A stretch of DNA of 64,000 nt from Urechis unicinctus (Eukaryota; Annelida; Polychaeta; Xenopneusta; Urechidae): positions 32,256,787 through 32,320,786 of the forward strand of contig CM067349.1 of NCBI GenBank assembly GCA_034190875.2, written 5' to 3'. The first letter of the stretch is position 1. Each line of letters starts with the position of its first letter. A program made the position numbers and the translations under genes. Under the pieces are notes generated by a model that searched no databases, had not been told where the DNA came from, and was given only the letters and a program-made list of their open reading frames with translations. This document shows positions 42,668 through 52,551 of the stretch, in pieces.

Positions 42668-45600
42668 TCAACATATCAACGCGTGCCCATAGGCCAGAGT
42701 GTCTACACCATTCTCAGCTATCCACCGCTTTGAGTCAAAGGGGGAGAAAGACACCTTGTTAACGTGGAGACCATATATTTTGTGACGGTCACTCCTGGGC
42801 ATGTTCATTCCGTGGCGAAACTGCTTTGGGGGCGAACACGTACTGAGTGTGCCGTAGATGCTTCTTCACAACCACCTTCTTCACACCTTTTGCTTTTTTT
42901 TATCTCATCCCGACTCGACTTCAAGATCGAGTACATCTTAGGGCGCAGACCAACATACTCCTTGATGGGCACGCCGGCGCACTAATCCTTCATCTTCCCC
43001 GGAACCTTCTTGTTCACACTGCTGTAGAGGCAACGGGAGGGATGAAAGTTACTAGTGTCAAAGAGATGCCCATCTTCCTTCATGTCAGCATACACGTCAG
43101 GCGTGTGTATCTCCATAAGCAGAGAATCCGTATCCGTGTACATATCTGGGCTTCATGGTATTGTAATAAAAGTCGTACATCAGGTGCTTGGAGAGGTCGA
43201 GTATACACATGCCCACATTCACCGGGAGGTTCAGTACCAGGTTAGTCTTGTGCATGTGCAGAGCGGCCAGGTCATTATCAAAAACCTGATGACGCGCGTA
43301 GGCGGGACTTGCGATTGGCCTACGCATTCTTTCTTCTTCCGTAGAGCGCACAATCTTGACATTGACCCGTCTGCAGAGGTTCTCCATGGTCTTACCGAAC
43401 ACAGAGTTATTCATCAGCTTATACAGGTCCTTCTCAAAGTCGCTGATGGCCACCTTTCGCAGATCTGTATTCATCCGAATGTAAGGCTCCATCCAGGGGC
43501 TCTGGTCAACGACAAGTGCACGATGGGTCTTGGTAAGTCTCATCCCCAAAGACAGATACAGCTTGAGGTTCCTGTAGTGCACCACATACTTTTCCTTATT
43601 CCGCAGGTTTGGCACCAGCTTTTCAACCTCGCCACCCCACCCCATCCCCCCCCCCCCCCCCCCATTAGGGTCTTCTGATAGTTCGACAACCAGTCGTTCT
43701 CTACAAGAAGCCGCTCCGGAGCCAGCGGGTAGTCGTTGTGCTCGTTATGAAGTGCAGTAGGATACTCCAAGTCAACCTCAAGTATGTATCCAGTTTCAGC
43801 ATCATCTGGGTGGTCCTGTATCTGTAGATCCTCCGGCCGAGCCACCCATTTAATGCCCACGGTTGGCAAAGGCTGACTCAAAGCCCACCCATACAAATCG
43901 TTAGCATCAAGGTACTGAATGTAGCTCGTTGGTTTATGCTGGTCAAAGTCATCCACGAGCGGGTTATTGGCCTTAGCGTGGCGGCGCAACACCATGCTTA
44001 TACCACCACGTAGACCTTTCTCAATGAACAGATGCTTGTCATATTCGATGAGTAGCTCGAGTTCCGTGCCTGTGCTCTTAAGCAAAGCATCCCAAGGCAA
44101 ACCGGGGCTGGTATAGTAGTGGGCCGGATCAAACCCGTAGTGCTTAATACAGGTCTTGCGGAACACCTCAAACACATCAGCCAGGTGCAGTACATCTGTC
44201 CGCAGGTACAGGTCATGGTAGTCACCCATGTTCTTACGCCCAAACACGCTCCAGACCTTTTGTGCGTGTACGTAGTCCACAGCAGATATCCCTCCTCAAA
44301 GAGATTGCTTTAGAACTCCTGGGTTGGCGGCAGAGGGGAATCAAACTTAGCTGTCCATGAACTCACAGGGGAAGACTCCCTTACGCAACAGCAACCGCTG
44401 CTTCATTTGGTCTGGCTCATATTCCGCCGTCACAGCAAAGGCATTTGAGTTGTTAGCAGACACCAGCTTATCAAGTGAGGCCAGGAGGAACTGTGCACTG
44501 TCAATGAAGCACAACTGTCCAAGCGACAGGGAAATATATTTATCCATGTTGTTGGGGATACAGTTGATGTTCCCCTCCACTTTGCTTATACCCTGCATCA
44601 AGAGATGGGAGTCATAGCCCCGCAGGTTATGGAACACCACAGGGATGGGTGTTGTCTTGGGACTCAGCCGAAGTTTCAGATTACACACGTTATAAGTCAC
44701 AGCCCAGTTTTTTCTTGCACACATGACAGTGGGTTGCAGCCTTATGTGCCCTTCTATCCTCATAGGGACAGGCATGGACAGAACTGCTTTGATATTTTGC
44801 TCCTCCTGCTGCAGAGCCTGTAAGAACTTCTCCACAGCCTCGCTTCCTCTATAAACCACAGGGGGTTCGGTCTTACCGTCACACCGAACAACCACATAGC
44901 CGCAGCCACAACCTTGGTATTCCTGCGTTCTCTGCGTGTTACCAGGATTAAGCACAGGACCCGGAAGCTTCACTGTGAGCGCTTCCAAGTCAGCACAGAT
45001 GACGCAGGGTGCAGCAAGCTGTTTCTGCCAGTTCTTGAAGGATAGTATGTTCTTCCCTTCCTCAGGCATATTCACTCACACAACAGTTTGCCCTATCCCC
45101 ATGCACTCAGGCTTATGCGCCAGGAGCAGACCCTCTGAGGTATATCCATGCAGACATAGCTCACAGAAGAACTTAGGCTCTTTATGTTTGGTCTGGTTAT
45201 ACAGTAAGCGGTTCAGGTCTTTGCTTTGCGTGTAATGAAACTTACCGACCTTCTCAATCAGCATGAGGTTTATACGGGTACCAGAGCGCTTACTGATGCG
45301 GTGTACGATAGTGGTCTTTCCATCTCAGCCAAAAACGTTCAAGGCTAGGTTAGCATGCTTTTCTATCTTCTCAACATGCGACACCGGTGTAGGATATTCT
45401 ACTCCTGCACCCTCCAACAGATCCAAAAGCCACTGAATGTTATATTTTGATGGTCGCTGTGGGTCCTTGGCTACCGGGTGCAGAGCGGCTACAATAGCCC
45501 ATAGAATGCAGAAGTCGTCCCAGTTCTTCACATTTATGATGGCCTGCTTAGCCGCCAGCGCAGCCGGAAGTCGCAGGTAGGAGCCACCCTTCAATGGTTG

Positions 45601-46287
45601 GTAGTTGGCAATATCAATCTACAGAATTGTGACCGCCTCAAACTCCCAGCCAGAACCTTGGCTGGTCCACTTCTCCAACCGTTCTTGGATATTAACAGCA
45701 CTCTGGTCTAGCGCAACGGCCATGTCCTCTGAGGAGAGAACCACCTGCTGCTTATTACACAACACGGGCTCAAAGCACTCAGTGCTGTCTTCATCAGCGT
45801 GCTTGGAGAGTCTTACCTTAAGGGCAAACTGACACTTGATTCCACCTAGCCCTTCCAGCTCACCAGTCAAAACTTTATGCATCTTCCGACGCATTCCCTT
45901 AAAGAACATCATAAGGTCCGAGCTAAAGGGGTGAGACTCAGGAACGTTCATCACCCATCCACGCAAATAGTTTTTAACGGCCCATTTAGTCTTCTTGAAG
46001 GCAAGACGCGCTGTGGGGACTGGGGACTGTGTTGTGGGGACTGATCTGCGTGGAGCAGGGACAGGTCTGCGTGGGACAGGGACTGGTCTGCGTGGGGCAG
46101 CAGTGGGGACAGGGGTCCGTGCTACCCCAGCCCTGAATCTAGCCAACATCTCTTTGTCTGTACGGTCATATTCATTACGCACTTGGAGTGCTTTGAGTGC
46201 AACCTTAGAGCCTGGATAAGGAGGCTTAAAACCGTGAATTGAAACATAATCGTTTTGGGCTTCACGTGCTCGCTGATTATGAGTCAT
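42668..46287 (-). pseudogene. polB: Protein-primed DNA polymerase B (Polinton PolB), broken
   Basis: Start chosen at ATG 46,287 by alignment with the other copy. Order: N-terminal region with Pro/Arg linker (about 46,000-46,110); SGWEFE, KKAIINV and ALHPVAKDPQR blocks; zinc motif FCELCLHGY...HKPEC (about 45,100-45,175); exonuclease I ADLEALTVK, II VFHNLRGYDSH and III YHDLYLRTD. Then polymerase motif A LDANDLYGWALSQPLP, motif B KLMNNSVFGKTMEN and motif C YTDTDS (43,123-43,140), C-terminus ending ..TLAYGHALIC. Lesions: nonsense at 45,619, 45,325 and 45,076; stops and compensating shifts at 44,281-44,347; shift at a C18 run (43,646-43,663); small deletion/shift just before motif C; TAG near 42,983; shift in an A-run near 42,895. 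Replicates the element by protein priming when intact. Not functional here. Confidence 0.95.
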
Positions 46288-46454
46288 GTTTACTATACAG
46301 TTCCATTGCTCTAAAAGGGAATTTGTTGATGCACAAAAGACAACGACAATACAGCAAGAGCACTTTGACCTTGTTAGCATCGCACAAGATTTCTATTTTA
46401 ATACAGTGGGGAATCCCCGTTCAGTGGCGCCGACAGGCGAGTCAGTGTCCCCAG

Positions 46455-46712
46455 CTATAGGCCGTTGTGAAGCAAGTTTTTCTTTCGACGATGACGACTG
46501 TGGTTGACTTTATCGAACCCACAATCCATACACAATCCTACCTTATTATTTTTTATAGCCTTCTGACAACCAGTACAAAGACGATTAATGACAACATATT
46601 TTATCTTATATCTGTGAAAATTACAAAACTCTTGCTCTTGCGTACAGGGCCTGTTACAGGGGTCTTTCTTCCCGAGTAATATCCATGGGCACTTATTGTC
46701 AAATACTCCCAT
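46455..46712 (-). CDS. 85-aa double zinc-binding protein
   Basis: Intact frame, ATG 46,712, preceded by TATATATA. The first half has C8, C19, C23, C30 and H33 spacing (CPWILLGKKDP, CNRPC, then FCNFH). That C-x(n)-G-K-x-C...C-x2-H layout recalls short zinc motifs seen in several large DNA virus proteins. The second half is a zinc-ribbon pattern, CTGC then LCMDC with 11-12 residues between. The C-terminus is basic (SRHRRKKN). Likely a nucleic-acid-binding accessory protein, perhaps a late transcription or regulatory factor; inference. It lies between integrase and PolB on their strand, and is deleted from the left copy. Confidence 0.72.
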   Translation of the reverse strand: MGVFDNKCPWILLGKKDPCNRPCTQEQEFCNFHRYKIKYVVINRLCTGCQKAIKNNKVGLCMDCGFDKVNHSRHRRKKNLLHNGL

Positions 46713-46740
46713 TGTTATATATAGATCTATATTAGTCTAA

Positions 46741-47701
46741 TTAGTCTGGTGGCAGCTGGGTATCGGACGGCACCACAAGCAGCTCCTCTTTTACAAAGCC
46801 ACGGAGGGGTCCATCCAACAAATAGTAAAGTACAGGCTCACCAGATTTAGTTGCAGAGCTTCCAATCCGGTAAACATTGAGTGACCACACAGGGTCAGTG
46901 GCCCGCCGCCGGCTGGTAGAGGTAGCAAACGCCAACATCAGATGGAAGCTTTTGCTCTTTGACCCCCAGAGGGCGCCCTGGTACGACTGCAGAGGGCATT
47001 TTTGCAACTCGTTTTGCCTTTATAGCATCTTTAGATTTTTTCCTAGTCAAGCGGGTCACCTCATTATTTATCGCAGAGACAACAGCCTGCAGTCGAGATA
47101 CCCACTCGGTAGATCGTTTTCCAGTATCCTTTAACACTACGGCATACTGGTGTCCAAAGAGTCGCTCAGCCAGTGTTCAGTTAAAGCGTTCCACTATACC
47201 CTGGTCTCGATGGATATTCACACGGCCACGCCTGACTGATACTCCATGTTTTACTAACAGCTGATTCACTGCTCCCATAAACTCCCGCCCAGGGTCGACC
47301 TGAAGTAGTTTAGGCCACCCCAGCGGACCTCGCTTGTATATCCTCTCCAGTGCACCTGCGACCTCTTTAGCCTCTTTTGTAGTCAATGGCTCATCCTCTT
47401 TGTAGCGCGAGGCCACATCAACCACTGTTAAGGCATACTTGTAAGTCCGGCGCTCCACAGCGTCATGAGGAAGAAAAAAGAGATCGGCTTGGTGAACCTC
47501 ATTATGAACAGGGACATCAAACTTTGGTCTGGGAATGTGTTTTGGCACTGTCAGGTAGATTTGCCATATAGCTTGCTTTGTTATCCACCCCCTGGCAACT
47601 TCCTCAGAAACCCTTGCTTCTGTTGCAAGCTTCTTGATAGCTGTTATGCCTTTCCAGGAGCCCCTAGGACTAAAGTATATCTTCTGCATGCGACGATCCA
47701 T
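46741..47701 (-). pseudogene. int: Polinton DDE (retroviral-type) integrase, broken
   Basis: Starts MDRRMQKIYFSPRGSWKGI at 47,701. The catalytic core reads HQADLFFLPHD (first Asp), LLQVDPGREFMG (second Asp) and DQGIVERFN (Glu), so the D,D,E triad is visible in order. A TGA at 47,177-47,179 follows ERFN directly, at a place where the continuation (T-L-A-E-R-L-F) shows an Arg codon is expected (CGA to TGA). A frameshift near 46,915 precedes a C-terminal module (DPVWSLNVYRI, YYLLDGPLRGFVKEELL) reminiscent of the chromodomain-like tail of these integrases. Joins element ends to host DNA, producing the 6-bp duplication. Two breaks, so inactive. Confidence 0.94.
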
Positions 47702-47731
47702 ACAAAGTAAATGCCCAAGTCTCCAAATGAC

Positions 47732-47896
47732 CTACTTAGCAAGCTCACAAGTGACAGTGCTTAGTGCGCGTCCAACAAACGAGTCAGTCTCGAGGTCTGT
47801 TATTATCCTTGACTGGTGTTCTGGTGGGATTGGTAGAAACATACAAGCAATACCTGAGTAAAGCTGTAGCAATGATTGACCTAGAGTGCGTGTCAT
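47732..47896 (-). pseudogene. Chimeric 54-aa ORF created by internal deletion
   Basis: ATG 47,896 to TAG 47,732. Most of it (MTRTLGQSLLQLYSGIACMF, then ITDLET, ALSTVTCEL) is the homologue of the conserved protein at 9,870-10,314. The last residues (LAK) come from the tail of the 55-aa membrane protein at 11,299-11,466. The join is an AGCT (47,742-47,745) shared by both breakpoints in the left copy (10,178-10,181 and 11,453-11,456). The upstream part of the original protein is replaced or diverged, with stops in this frame. Not expected to be functional. Confidence 0.75.
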
Positions 47897-47904
47897 GCTA
47901 GCAC

Positions 47905-48081
47905 CTAGCCGAGCCTCGTGACCTGTTCAAGGAGTTTATCAATAATGGTATCAGGATCCATGAATATACGTATACGCCTTCGAGCTTCAAAATACTGCAC
48001 CGCTACCCAGATGATGAAACCTAAATTTGTTACTGAGGCAGCGGCTACTATCAAGGCCAATATCACTTCAATCGACGGTAT
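47905..48081 (-). pseudogene. Small membrane protein, start codon lost
   Basis: Same frame as the 46-aa membrane protein at 9,740-9,880. The codon aligned with its ATG is ATA (48,079-48,081). The hydrophobic helix (EVILALIVAAASVTNLGFI, then IWVAVQYFEARRR) is retained, but the tail differs (IRIFMDPDTIIDKLLEQV) and stops at 47,905. It overlaps the ATPase 3' end. An ATG-to-ATA change is a C-to-T transition on the other strand, fitting general CpG/cytosine decay. Confidence 0.7.
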
Positions 48082-48744
48082 ATGTAGCAGGTTGATCAGT
48101 CTTCAGCAGCAGTTTTGCATGCTTGGTCTTTGCTAGTAGATGGCTTTCTGTGGCACGTTCCTCTTTTGTTGGAATTACATCATTTTCACGCAAGGCGTCT
48201 TCAAACGAGTCACGGTCCTTGGTGTGAAAGAGCACCATCCAGCCAGTCTGCTCACATAAGTCCTTCAGCACAGAGTTGTACTTTTGGGTAAGGACCCAGA
48301 CACTTTGCTGCGCATGGCAGCCGCTAAAGGCCAGTTTGTATAACATGTCTTTGTTCTTAGTTAGGGCCTTTGTAGCCAAACAATCATCAATAATGCAGAG
48401 GGTAGGCTCACCCTTGAACCAGTGGTAGAAAGCCCTCAAGTGGTCATGGAGCCGCTCCCCTGGATCAACGACGTAGACCTCTGAATCATCCCACACCCAT
48501 GACCACGACTGATAGGCCTCTTGAAACGTATGGTAGAGCAGAGGATTACAATATGTTTGAAGGCACCGAAGAAGGGCCCTTCAAGTCGGTCGAGGATGAA
48601 TGCGGTTTTCCCACATCCTGTCTGCCCACAAACAATTGCCGAACAGGGACCATCTGGAAATGTAAACTCAGTTTTCGGTTTCATCAAAACCTTGTTAGTA
48701 GACTGTGCTGACGAACCTGCCATCTTTAATGTTAAGCAGTGCAT
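48068..48744 (-). pseudogene. FtsK/HerA-type genome packaging ATPase, frameshifted
   Basis: Frame 48,744-48,436 holds the N-terminus and the Walker A loop (IVCGQTGCGKTAFILDRLEG). ATG 48,723 (MAGSS) is an equally good start. Walker B (TLCIIDDCLATKAL) and the sensor-like SVWVLTQKYNSVLKD are in the frame 48,496-48,068. A single frameshift near 48,520-48,530, before the SWSWVWDDSEVY block, separates them. Length (~225 codons) fits Polinton/adenovirus-IVa2-like or A32-like packaging ATPases, which drive DNA into the capsid. Inactive as it stands. Confidence 0.92.
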
Positions 48745-48784
48745 CCATTACAATATACATATAAACGTTCAAAGCGCCGGCCGC

Positions 48785-49558
48785 CTATGCTTTTTTGGTG
48801 ATCTGAATGGTTATATCCCCAGACGCATTCTCCACGACCCTACCACTACCGTGCAGCTGGTCGGCATCACTCGTCCTTAAGTCGAGCCACAGAGCATCCT
48901 TACTGGTTAGGTACCCTCCTAGGGACACGTCCGATAATGCTGAGTCTTTTACAGCTATTGCTACACTGGGGTCTCGTTTACTCGTTGCTGCACAGGCTTC
49001 TTCACCTCATCCCACTGCTGGTAGCCGCGCATGCCCCGAGCATAGAGTTGGTTGGGAATGCCATCAATGGTCACCTCAACTTTTGTAATCTTTGGGTAGT
49101 AGAACGATTCTGTCTTTCTGGCGTATGAGGCACCCTAAGGGTCTTCAAAGAGCAGTAGAATGCCCTTCATGCTGCGAGCAGGCACATTCAAGTTGATGTT
49201 CCAAAGTGTATTTCTTTTATTGTATACAAGCTTCCTGTGACGAAGAGAACGGTCATACAGAATCGAGAGCCGACCTGCGTACTGGGTGCGTATCATGCGG
49301 GCCAACTCTGTTTGGGTAACCATGTGATACTCCAGCGAGATGCCATCAACTTTGTAGCTGGCAGCAGTGTCGCCTGTTGCGTGAATTACGCGGTTGTAGT
49401 CGTTGAACGTGAGCTGGTACTCCAGTCTGTCATTAAGCGCACTCTGGTAGAATAGCATGTGACGCTCAAGGAGTTCAAAGTCAAGTGGAACGTAGAACCT
49501 ATTACCATACACATCGGCTATGGCCTTTTCCTCTTCCTCGGGCTCGTCCTTGTCTCCT
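48785..49558 (-). pseudogene. Major capsid (hexon-type, double jelly-roll) protein, C-terminal half
   Basis: The readable part starts with an acidic linker (DEPEEEEKAIADVYGNRF) just after an in-frame TAA near 49,556. YVPLDFELLERHMLFYQSAL follows, which resembles the (V/I)PLxFxF...ALPLxAL strand of double jelly-roll capsid proteins. Next come RLEYQLTFNDYNRVI, LWNINLNVPARSMKGILLLF and ITKVEVTIDGIPNQLY. A TAG at 49,135 interrupts, and a frameshift near 48,975 precedes the C-terminal ALWLDLRTSD and VENASGDITIQI blocks. The N-terminal jelly-roll is missing, and the next gene begins head-to-head within ~20 nt, pointing to a deletion. Builds the capsid shell when intact. Confidence 0.7.
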
Positions 49559-49576
49559 GCCCAATTCGTATCTTAG

Positions 49577-50592
49577 TTGTGGAAGCTTCTGACATGGAAG
49601 AAAAATCCAAACAAATTCATCTCTCCTAGGAGTATCCTAGATTACGGTGGTACACAGCTTGCTCGGGCTCTTGGGGTGACGCCTGAACTACTCACAGAAG
49701 CATCAAAAGCCCTGCAAAGCGTTGACCAAGCTGCTGCTAAAGCGGAAGCTGCCTTTCCAGATATGTTAGAAATGAGCAGCCTTGAAGCCATGAGAGAGCA
49801 AGGTGGTTTGGAAGAAACAAGCTTCATAGTGGGCGTTCATAACGCCATACAAGACCTAGGTACACACACAGACAACGAACTACCACTCAGAGAATTTATG
49901 GGGCTTGACAAGGCTATGCAGACCCAGAGGGGTGGGCTGGTCAATAACCTAGCTAAAATAACTGAGATAGAAAGGGATATAAAACATCGGGAAGCTAAAA
50001 TGGCAAGCCTGGAGGAGGAAGGGAGGGGTGATAGTCGAGCATGGAAATTCTAAGCAAATGATCTTCAAGGGCTGCAGGACCAGCGGCGTGTCCGTGTTGA
50101 GGCTGCCTCTGCAAACAGTGAACGTCTGGGAACCCAAATTAACCGCATCAGAGAAACGATCAACAGACTTCTTAACGAGGACACAATGCTAGCTGAGCGT
50201 GTACGCACCCTGTTCCGGGAGCAGGGCATAACAATCGCCTCCATCCTCACTGCGATTAGATTGGCAATCTCGACCCTGGTAGTTGCTTTGACGGGTGGAG
50301 GGAGCACTAATGCAACCCTGGCACCAACACCGACGCCAGCTGATAAGCCCGGTGTAAAGGAATGATTAAAAAACAGCTGAACACCTAGTCAAACGTCCTG
50401 AAGGGCCGAGCCAGTAAGGCATCAGCTGCTCGTCCAGGAATCATCGGCTCCATCGTATCATGGCTGCTTAAGTCAGCTGCAAAGGTGACTGGTTGGATGG
50501 CAGAACATGTATGGGCCGCAGCTGTGGCGGTGGGGGGAGTTATCCTCCTGATACTCCTTGACTTACTAGGTAGCAAACCAAAGCACAGCTAA
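49577..50592 (+). pseudogene. Conserved Polinton coiled-coil/transmembrane protein, broken
   Basis: Frame 49,577-50,053 encodes an alpha-helical N-part (ARALGVTPELLTEASKALQS, then a charged coil KITEIERDIKHREAKMASLE) and stops at TAA 50,051. The same frame resumes as SANSERLGTQINRIRETINR and a membrane-like segment (GITIASILTAIRLAISTLVV) to TGA 50,363-50,365. A frameshift then leads to GIIGSIVSWLLKSAAKVTGW and a last hydrophobic segment (AAAVAVGGVILLILLDLLG) ending at TAA 50,590. This order matches a widespread unnamed invertebrate Polinton protein as I remember it. No ATG at the 5' end is in frame, so the start is lost. Its 3' end overlaps the convergent gene by 27 bp. Confidence 0.68.
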
Positions 50593-51790
50593 GCCTATAG
50601 CGATTCCGCCTATAATAAGAGTGGTTTTCTCATCCTCGTGCGCCCCACGCAGACCGGTCTCGGCTATAGGGGATGGCCCCGGAGAGGGGAGTTCCATATC
50701 TGTATCTGGCGGAGGGTCAAAGCTTTCTCTCTCTGGAACCACCGGAACCAAGTTGACATCAGCATTGCTGCCGATCTGCTGCTCCTCAGTTGCAATGGTA
50801 ATCAGATTGTTGTACCCAGCAATATCTCCAATGGCCAGGCTCATATCTGATGGAGCCATATACAGGCCCATTCCAAACACATAATCAACCTTTGAGGAGG
50901 CATTCTGGAGGACGTTCTGATACCGTCGGATGGATGAAGGAATGTCCACTGGGGAGTGAATGGCATCCTCAACGTTGGCCTGAAATTGCTTTTGGGCATC
51001 AAAGGACGTTCCAACATCTAGTACCTCTGAGCGGGTCTGCGCCTGAGCACTAAGAATGGCCCAGACATAAGTCCTGATGCTGTCGTTAATCCGTGAGATA
51101 CCTGGGGATAAGAACCCCTCCGATTTTTCCAGGTAGAAAGTGCTCCAGGCGATGTTTGCCCACTCTTGGTCTTGCTTTATGAAATCAATATGCAGCTTGC
51201 CGCCCTTGAAAACAAACCCGTTGTTTGATTTCTCTAAGGTTTGCCTGACGGATTCGTAGAGGCAGGTGTTTCCATAATGAGTGATCACCGGTACCTTGTG
51301 TGTTTCGGGGTCGGTGAAGTAGATCCGCCCTAAACCCTGGTTGCCGCCTGGCATCCTCCAGTCGCTGTTTTCGTCAACCCCAAATTCGTGGCAGAGCTGG
51401 TGGTAGATTCTTTTGTTGAAGGTATTGTTTGTAGCCGACCATGTGGCGTCATCCGGCAATGCTATTCTCATTCCGTCGTCTCCAGAGTGTGTAGTAGACG
51501 TGGAACCTGTAGAGGTTACATAGTGCTGGGGAATCAGATCTGAGGTGGTCCAGGGCAGAAACTCTGCAGCCGCTTGTTGCACACCATACAACAAAGTTTA
51601 CCTGGTTCTGCCAGTATTGCATGTGGTTGGTTCTCCAGCCAACTACAAGGCTGTAGTCGCTTATGTTTGGCACCACGTATTTATCAAACAGGTTGGAGAA
51701 CTCTACACCAAACGCATCTGTGATATTATCCGATTTTACCTAGATGAGGAGATGTGTCAGATCCTCGTGGGCAATATGGGGTCGGTTATG
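50566..51790 (-). pseudogene. Conserved Polinton protein with C-terminal membrane anchor, broken
   Basis: The N-part reads HIAHEDLTHLLI, then TAG (near 51,748), then DAFGVEFSNLFDKYVVPNI, WRTNHMQYWQNQVNFVVWCA and YRFHVYY. A frameshift near 51,467 moves to the long frame (to 50,566), with LCHEFGVDENSDWR, NDSIRTYVWAILSAQAQTR, FDAQKQFQANVEDAI, IRRYQNVLQNASSKVDYVFG and GLYMAPSDMSLAIGDIAGYN. A Pro-rich linker and a hydrophobic C-terminus (LIIGGIAIGLAVLWFA) follow. About 410-420 codons. Very well conserved in invertebrate Polintons as I recall, but I know no function. It sits between capsid genes, so a structural or core role is plausible. The left copy has CAG where this one has TAG. Confidence 0.7.
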
Positions 51791-51864
51791 GGGTAGGTAT
51801 ACAGGCCCGGTTTTGTACGTTTTATTCGTATTGAATGTAAGGGCTTGTTTATTCATTAAGTGCT
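51791..51864. promoter_or_regulatory. Short divergent control segment between two capsid-region genes
   Basis: About 74 bp separating the minus-strand membrane-anchored gene from the plus-strand penton gene. TTTTATTCGTATTGAATGTAA is nearly identical in both Polinton copies (left copy about 9,400-9,420), although neighbouring coding sequence has diverged. Presumably holds both promoters. Confidence 0.4.
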
Positions 51865-52551
51865 ATGTATCACACTCTGTCTAATGTTCAAAGCGGCGAT
51901 GCTGTGTCCCTGCAAAATCCTATTGACAACACTGCGGGCGATATATGTGTTGGCCTAAGGTCAATCACATATACTGTGGGCTGGTACAATCTCGAAACAG
52001 ACGAGAACATTGCATGGCGGTCTGAAACTGCTGGAAAAGGAGGAAGAATCCAATTAAAACCAGGCCTATTGAGTTTCAGTCTTCTTCAGCAGCAAATTAC
52101 ATCATTAGGTCTTGGTTTGGAAGTTGATGCTGTAAATGGGGTTATTACCCTCAAAATTTCTGATGGGACTGTGAATATATCAGACGGAGTGTTATCAATG
52201 TTGGGTCTTGGTGACGGTCTCAGAAGGTGGTGGATTTATTCAGGTACTTACACTGGTGACCGGACCATCCACTTTAGCATGTTTAACACAATTTATGTTC
52301 ACCTCGATCAAGTCAGTACCACACACAACATGCTAGATGGTGCGCCCACTACGCTTCTTGAAGTTGTTGGCTTAGAGGGTGGCTCTTTCGGTGATATCAT
52401 AACAACGAACTTCATTAATCCTGCATGTAAGCGTATCACTAGCGTTACAGTGCATGAGTTAAAGGTTCAGTTACGCGATAATAAAAGAAGGCTATTAGAT
52501 AACCACGACTTACCTGTTAGCGTTGTTCTTGAATTTACAAGATGTCAATAA
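51865..52551 (+). CDS. Minor capsid (penton-like, single jelly-roll) protein
   Basis: Intact 228-aa frame from ATG 51,865 (MYHTLSNVQSGDAVSLQN). The block DICVGLRSITYTVGWYNL matches the V-G-L-x-S-I-T-Y...W-Y-N-(I/V) strand typical of Polinton penton-like proteins. The C-terminal strand VSVVLEFTRC closes the fold. No signal peptide or membrane segment. It would sit at the capsid vertices with the fibre-like product of the next gene. Its stop overlaps the fibre start by 10 nt (ATGTCAATAA), so the two are probably expressed together. No lesions seen. The left copy has a truncated version. Confidence 0.78.
   Translation: MYHTLSNVQSGDAVSLQNPIDNTAGDICVGLRSITYTVGWYNLETDENIAWRSETAGKGGRIQLKPGLLSFSLLQQQITSLGLGLEVDAVNGVITLKISDGTVNISDGVLSMLGLGDGLRRWWIYSGTYTGDRTIHFSMFNTIYVHLDQVSTTHNMLDGAPTTLLEVVGLEGGSFGDIITTNFINPACKRITSVTVHELKVQLRDNKRRLLDNHDLPVSVVLEFTRCQ

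Noticed and set aside
43055..43678. 207-codon plus-strand frame across PolB
   Set aside because: Antisense shadow of the PolB motif B region, extended by the C18 run.
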